Origin: Nanobdellota archaeon
Lineage (GTDB): Archaea > Nanobdellota > Nanobdellia > Pacearchaeales > GW2011-AR1
DNA: 53,400 nucleotides
Direction of reading: 5' to 3'
NCBI GenBank assembly: GCA_021818475.1
Contig: JAKADZ010000006.1
Span: 1-53,400, forward strand
The notes beneath the pieces were generated by a model. The model was not told where the DNA came from and did no database searches. It worked only from the letters and a program-made list of their open reading frames with translations. This document shows positions 51,141-53,400 of this stretch, in pieces. The translations under genes and the position numbers were made by a program. Numbering within the stretch: the stretch's first letter is position 1; each line of letters begins with the position of its first letter.

Positions 51141-52157
51141 TTAATGTTTTCCAAAATATTTCCATTTTATACTCAAATCCATAAAATCCATCTCTGCAAA
51201 TTTGTTAAAATGTAAATTTCCTTTCCCTATAATATATTTGAAAATTTCCATTACCTGAATATTTGCAATCGTCCCTGCAATGGGTCCGAGATTTCCCGTT
51301 TGACTTATATCTTTTATTAACTCAAGTTTGTTTAATCGGTCATGAGATTTTTGATATTTGATAAAATCATCCAATGTCGCAGTCTCTCCAGGAATAATTA
51401 TCGGACCAATCATCCCGAGATGCATATTATATCCTCCAGCAATACAATAAGGAATTTTGTATTTTGTTGCATACTTATCAATAATCTTAGAAGTCTCTTC
51501 AACTGAAGGATTATCTGCACAGTTTACTAAAAAATCTGAACCTTGCACAATTTCTTCTAAATTCTCCTTATCTGAGACTGTTTTTTTGAATGGAACTATT
51601 TTAGAATCTGACAATTTCTTTTTTATTATATTTACCTTATATCTTCCAACATCCCTTGAGTTAAAGAATAGTTGTCTGTTCAGATTACTTTCTTCTACTT
51701 TATCAGGATCACTTATTCTTATCTCTCCGATTCCTATTTGATATAATCCATTAACTATCCAAGTCCCAATTCCTCCAATACCAAAAACAGAAATTACAGA
51801 ATCTTCTAACTTTTTCTGAAGCCTAATCGTTTCTTCTCCAGAAGAAGTCAGTTCATCGATAAAAGATATTTGTCGATCGTATCTACCACCTATTTTTGAA
51901 GAATCATATTTTCTTACAATCCCTGCGGATTCAAGTGCAGTGATACATTCGGAAATATTTTTTTTATTATATCTCTCTTTTAAACTTGAAAAAAGTTCTT
52001 CTTCAGTTTTTTCTCCTTTTAACTCTTCAATTATTTCTTTAACTAAAGAATCGACCCTGAATTTTTTTACTCTTCTTATCCCCGTAAATATCACGTGATA
52101 TACTTCTTCAGATTCTTTTAAGATACAAATAGAATCCTTAAGTTTTATCTTATTCAT
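51141..52157 (-). CDS. E1-like (ThiF/MoeB/MccB-type) adenylating enzyme with N-terminal RRE-like domain
   Basis: 338 residues. The first 90 form a small winged-helix-like domain similar to RiPP recognition elements or the MccB peptide clamp. The E1 domain starts at RYDRQ (92-96) and has GIGGIG (126-131), D150/D152, SNLNRQ (157-162), K174 and the Mg2+-binding NCADN (D215). The paired CxxC zinc knuckles of MoeB/ThiF are missing. No MoaD/ThiS-like protein is nearby. Its closest functional model is MccB, which adenylates a short peptide. The N-terminal assignment is inferred from pattern. Confidence 0.8.
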   Translation of the reverse strand: MNKIKLKDSICILKESEEVYHVIFTGIRRVKKFRVDSLVKEIIEELKGEKTEEELFSSLKERYNKKNISECITALESAGIVRKYDSSKIGGRYDRQISFIDELTSSGEETIRLQKKLEDSVISVFGIGGIGTWIVNGLYQIGIGEIRISDPDKVEESNLNRQLFFNSRDVGRYKVNIIKKKLSDSKIVPFKKTVSDKENLEEIVQGSDFLVNCADNPSVEETSKIIDKYATKYKIPYCIAGGYNMHLGMIGPIIIPGETATLDDFIKYQKSHDRLNKLELIKDISQTGNLGPIAGTIANIQVMEIFKYIIGKGNLHFNKFAEMDFMDLSIKWKYFGKH

Positions 52158-52548
52158 TTTTTGTTATCTCACAATAATTTATCTCTTTATCTTCTGGAGA
52201 TTCAATCAACAAATTTCCTCTTTTATCACAAGGAAAAAATATTTTATAATTAGTTAATGAATTCCTTAATAAAGAATTTTCTCTTAAATGCCATGAACCA
52301 AGTAATATGATAAGAGGTTTATCTGTTTTTTCTTTATATTCAAGAATTTTTTTCAAATGGAGATTTTCTCTTAATTTAAGCAATTCTTCAATTTGATTTT
52401 CTTCATCAGAGGATAAATCGGATTGGTTTTTTATCTTACTTTGCAAAATTTCATTAAATCCGAAATTTGGCAGATCAATTCCAATCAACTTTATATTTTT
52501 ATGATAACATAATTCTATTAGTCTATTTACTTCATCAAAAGAAGTCAT
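52150..52548 (-). CDS. C-terminal half of a TraB/ChaN-like protein
   Basis: 132 residues. Contains HKNIKLIGIDLPNFG, a Lys/Glu helical stretch and LLGSWHL, whose GxxH (G84, H87) matches the second GxxH motif of the TraB/PrgY/TIKI family. The first half of the fold is encoded by the upstream ORF, overlapping by ATGA. The end overlaps the E1 gene by 8 nt. The family is thought to act on peptides (pheromone inactivation). Confidence 0.6.
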   Translation of the reverse strand: MTSFDEVNRLIELCYHKNIKLIGIDLPNFGFNEILQSKIKNQSDLSSDEENQIEELLKLRENLHLKKILEYKEKTDKPLIILLGSWHLRENSLLRNSLTNYKIFFPCDKRGNLLIESPEDKEINYCEITKNE

Positions 52549-52727
52549 ATTTGAGATTTTTCTTTTTTTAATATATCATCAAACTTTTCTTTAGAATCCA
52601 GAGATAAATCTTCTAAATTTTCACATAAAACAAATTCTGGATTAAAGAGATTAATAATTTCTTCCTGTTTTTTGAAATCATCAATAAATCCGGGAGTATC
52701 TCCTACAAAAATCAAAGAAAAACTCAT
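52545..52727 (-). CDS. N-terminal half of a TraB/ChaN-like protein
   Basis: 60 residues. Starts SFSLIFVGDTPGFIDDF and continues to NPEFVLCENL, corresponding to the first strand/GxxH region (here GDTP, His absent) and the conserved Glu of TraB-like domains. It ends 4 nt inside the next ORF (ATGA). Either two coupled subunits or one gene split by a frameshift. Confidence 0.55.
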   Translation of the reverse strand: MSFSLIFVGDTPGFIDDFKKQEEIINLFNPEFVLCENLEDLSLDSKEKFDDILKKEKSQI

Positions 52728-52728
52728 T

Positions 52729-52803
52729 TTAGAATTTTACATCCAGTATTTTTTTAGAAACATGTATTTCTCTCTTTAATGAGGAGTCTAATGTTTTTTT
52801 CAT
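52729..52803 (-). CDS. 24-residue peptide ORF at the head of the operon (candidate precursor)
   Basis: ATG at 52803, stop TAA at 52729-52731, and 1 nt before the next gene's ATG. The peptide begins MKKTLDSS and ends KILDVKF, with seven basic and three acidic residues, one His and no Cys. A TATA box (52821-52830) is about 25 nt before its ATG, so transcription likely starts at the peptide's first codon. Position, size and the adjacent E1 enzyme suggest a substrate peptide. Confidence 0.55.
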   Translation of the reverse strand: MKKTLDSSLKREIHVSKKILDVKF

Positions 52804-52820
52804 AAAAAAAGATAGTTTAA

Positions 52821-52830
52821 TCTTATTTAA
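52821..52830 (-). promoter_or_regulatory. TATA box of the peptide/E1 operon
   Basis: Minus-strand TTAAATAAGA sits about 22-25 nt before ATG 52803, which favours the 24-codon ORF, not the following gene, as the first translated frame. A second TATA-like box (TTTATAAAT on the minus strand, near 52845) lies further upstream. Confidence 0.5.
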
Positions 52831-52921
52831 TCTTTTTCGGTATTTATAAACAGTTTATTTGTTTTCTCTTGTAAGTTACAACAGAAGAAAGATTTAAATA
52901 TAGATTAATTTATCAATTATC

Positions 52922-53400
52922 ATGGTTGAAGAAAAACCCGAGACTAAATATCGGGAATCAACAGTTGCAGTTGGCTCTACTATCTTAGCAGGATCCATCT
53001 TCACTGGACCTCTTGCTCCAGCTTTTGCATTGGTTGGAGGAGCATTTCTCCTTGGAACCGGATTAAGGCATTTACTTAATAAAAATGCAAGGGAACGTTA
53101 TCATGCAGAACATGGAAAAACTTCCAATAGATATTCTCAAAATCAAAATATTTATCCTGAAAGCCCTGAAACTGCAATAGCTCGGGAAGATCAGGAAGAA
53201 GCATCAGAATTATTAAAAATAATTTCAAAAGATCGCCTGTCTAAAAAAGCATTGGAAGTTTCTTCTACAATCAGCCATGATTATCTGACTAATATCTCCC
53301 AAAGAAAAATTGATGAAAGTGAAGGAGTTAAAGTTAGTTTCAAAAGAAAAAGAAATTTAATTAGTATGCTATCCGGAAATGATGAGGGATTTGAACTGGA
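52922..53400 (+). CDS. Start of a hypothetical protein, 3' end outside window
   Basis: 159 codons visible. The N-terminus is polar, then a Gly/Ala/Leu-rich hydrophobic segment (about 15-50, STILAGSIFTGPLAPAFALV) that may form a membrane hairpin, followed by a charged soluble part (SQNQNIYPESPE, then helical EEASELLKIISKD). TTTAAATATAG about 25 nt upstream gives a promoter. No family recognised. The frame is still open at the window end. Confidence 0.6.
   Translation, partial: MVEEKPETKYRESTVAVGSTILAGSIFTGPLAPAFALVGGAFLLGTGLRHLLNKNARERYHAEHGKTSNRYSQNQNIYPESPETAIAREDQEEASELLKIISKDRLSKKALEVSSTISHDYLTNISQRKIDESEGVKVSFKRKRNLISMLSGNDEGFEL

Noticed and set aside
51141-52157. MoeB or ThiF of cofactor synthesis
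   Set aside because: It lacks both CxxC zinc pairs, has an extra N-terminal domain, and no ubiquitin-like MoaD/ThiS gene is near.

Overview
The window is an AT-rich, gene-dense archaeal chromosome segment. Archaeal hallmarks are diphthine synthase, DTD2-type D-aminoacyl-tRNA deacylase, Kae1, archease plus RtcB, a TrmB regulator, archaeal SRP RNA, prepilins with the archaeal K/R-G cleavage site, a tRNA-Ser with a bulge-helix-bulge intron, and TATA boxes about 25 nt before start codons. Short intergenic gaps, many small proteins and genes such as DUF192, ASCH, GGGWT-type fibrinogen-like and SNase-LTD suggest a DPANN archaeon of the Woesearchaeota/Pacearchaeota kind. That placement is inference, since no 16S rRNA gene is present.

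Layout. 1-13,000 is mixed housekeeping: the end of a secreted fibrinogen-like protein, a YchF/OLA1-like GTPase, a P-type Mg2+ ATPase, a small family X polymerase, small conserved proteins and kae1. 13,070-13,450 is an intron-containing tRNA-Ser(GCU) embedded in partial copies of itself. 13,481-26,750 holds an ABC exporter, a GGDEF protein, dtdA, dph5, ileS, a TrmB regulator, argS and a thioredoxin-reductase-like gene. 26,770-27,410 holds tRNA-Thr(CGU) and tRNA-Leu(UAA), the latter surrounded by nested duplications. 27,412-35,442 holds prs and surface genes: an extracellular nuclease, lipoproteins and a 983-residue toroid/beta-helix protein. 35,480-35,735 is SRP RNA. 35,969-44,627 is a type IV pilus-like locus with seven prepilin-like proteins, one PilB/TadA-type ATPase and two TadC/PilC-type membrane proteins. 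44,673-47,054 is an ApbE / ferric-reductase-like / small membrane protein operon. 47,090-50,438 contains archease and rtcB, the tRNA-exon ligase system that the tRNA-Ser intron would need. 50,443-52,803 (minus) is a very AT-rich five-ORF operon: a 24-residue peptide ORF, two ORFs that look like halves of a TraB/ChaN-like protein, an E1-like (ThiF/MccB-type) enzyme with an N-terminal recognition-like domain, and a methyltransferase. It is a candidate peptide-modification (RiPP-like) system.

Two dispersed non-coding repeat families stand out. Family A (about 64-68 bp, at least ten copies or fragments, an inner hairpin and a pairing outer stem) lies mostly downstream of genes. Family B (53-54 bp, four clear copies) lies inside a second, partial copy of the RNA gene next to it (tRNA-Ser, tRNA-Leu twice, SRP RNA). 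In several cases the gene-copy sequence resumes right after the element. I found no transposase or integrase here.

Most operon-leading genes look leaderless. At least four divergent gene pairs seem to share a single TATA box midway between start codons 47-51 nt apart. Alignments, copy numbers and similarities were made by eye.
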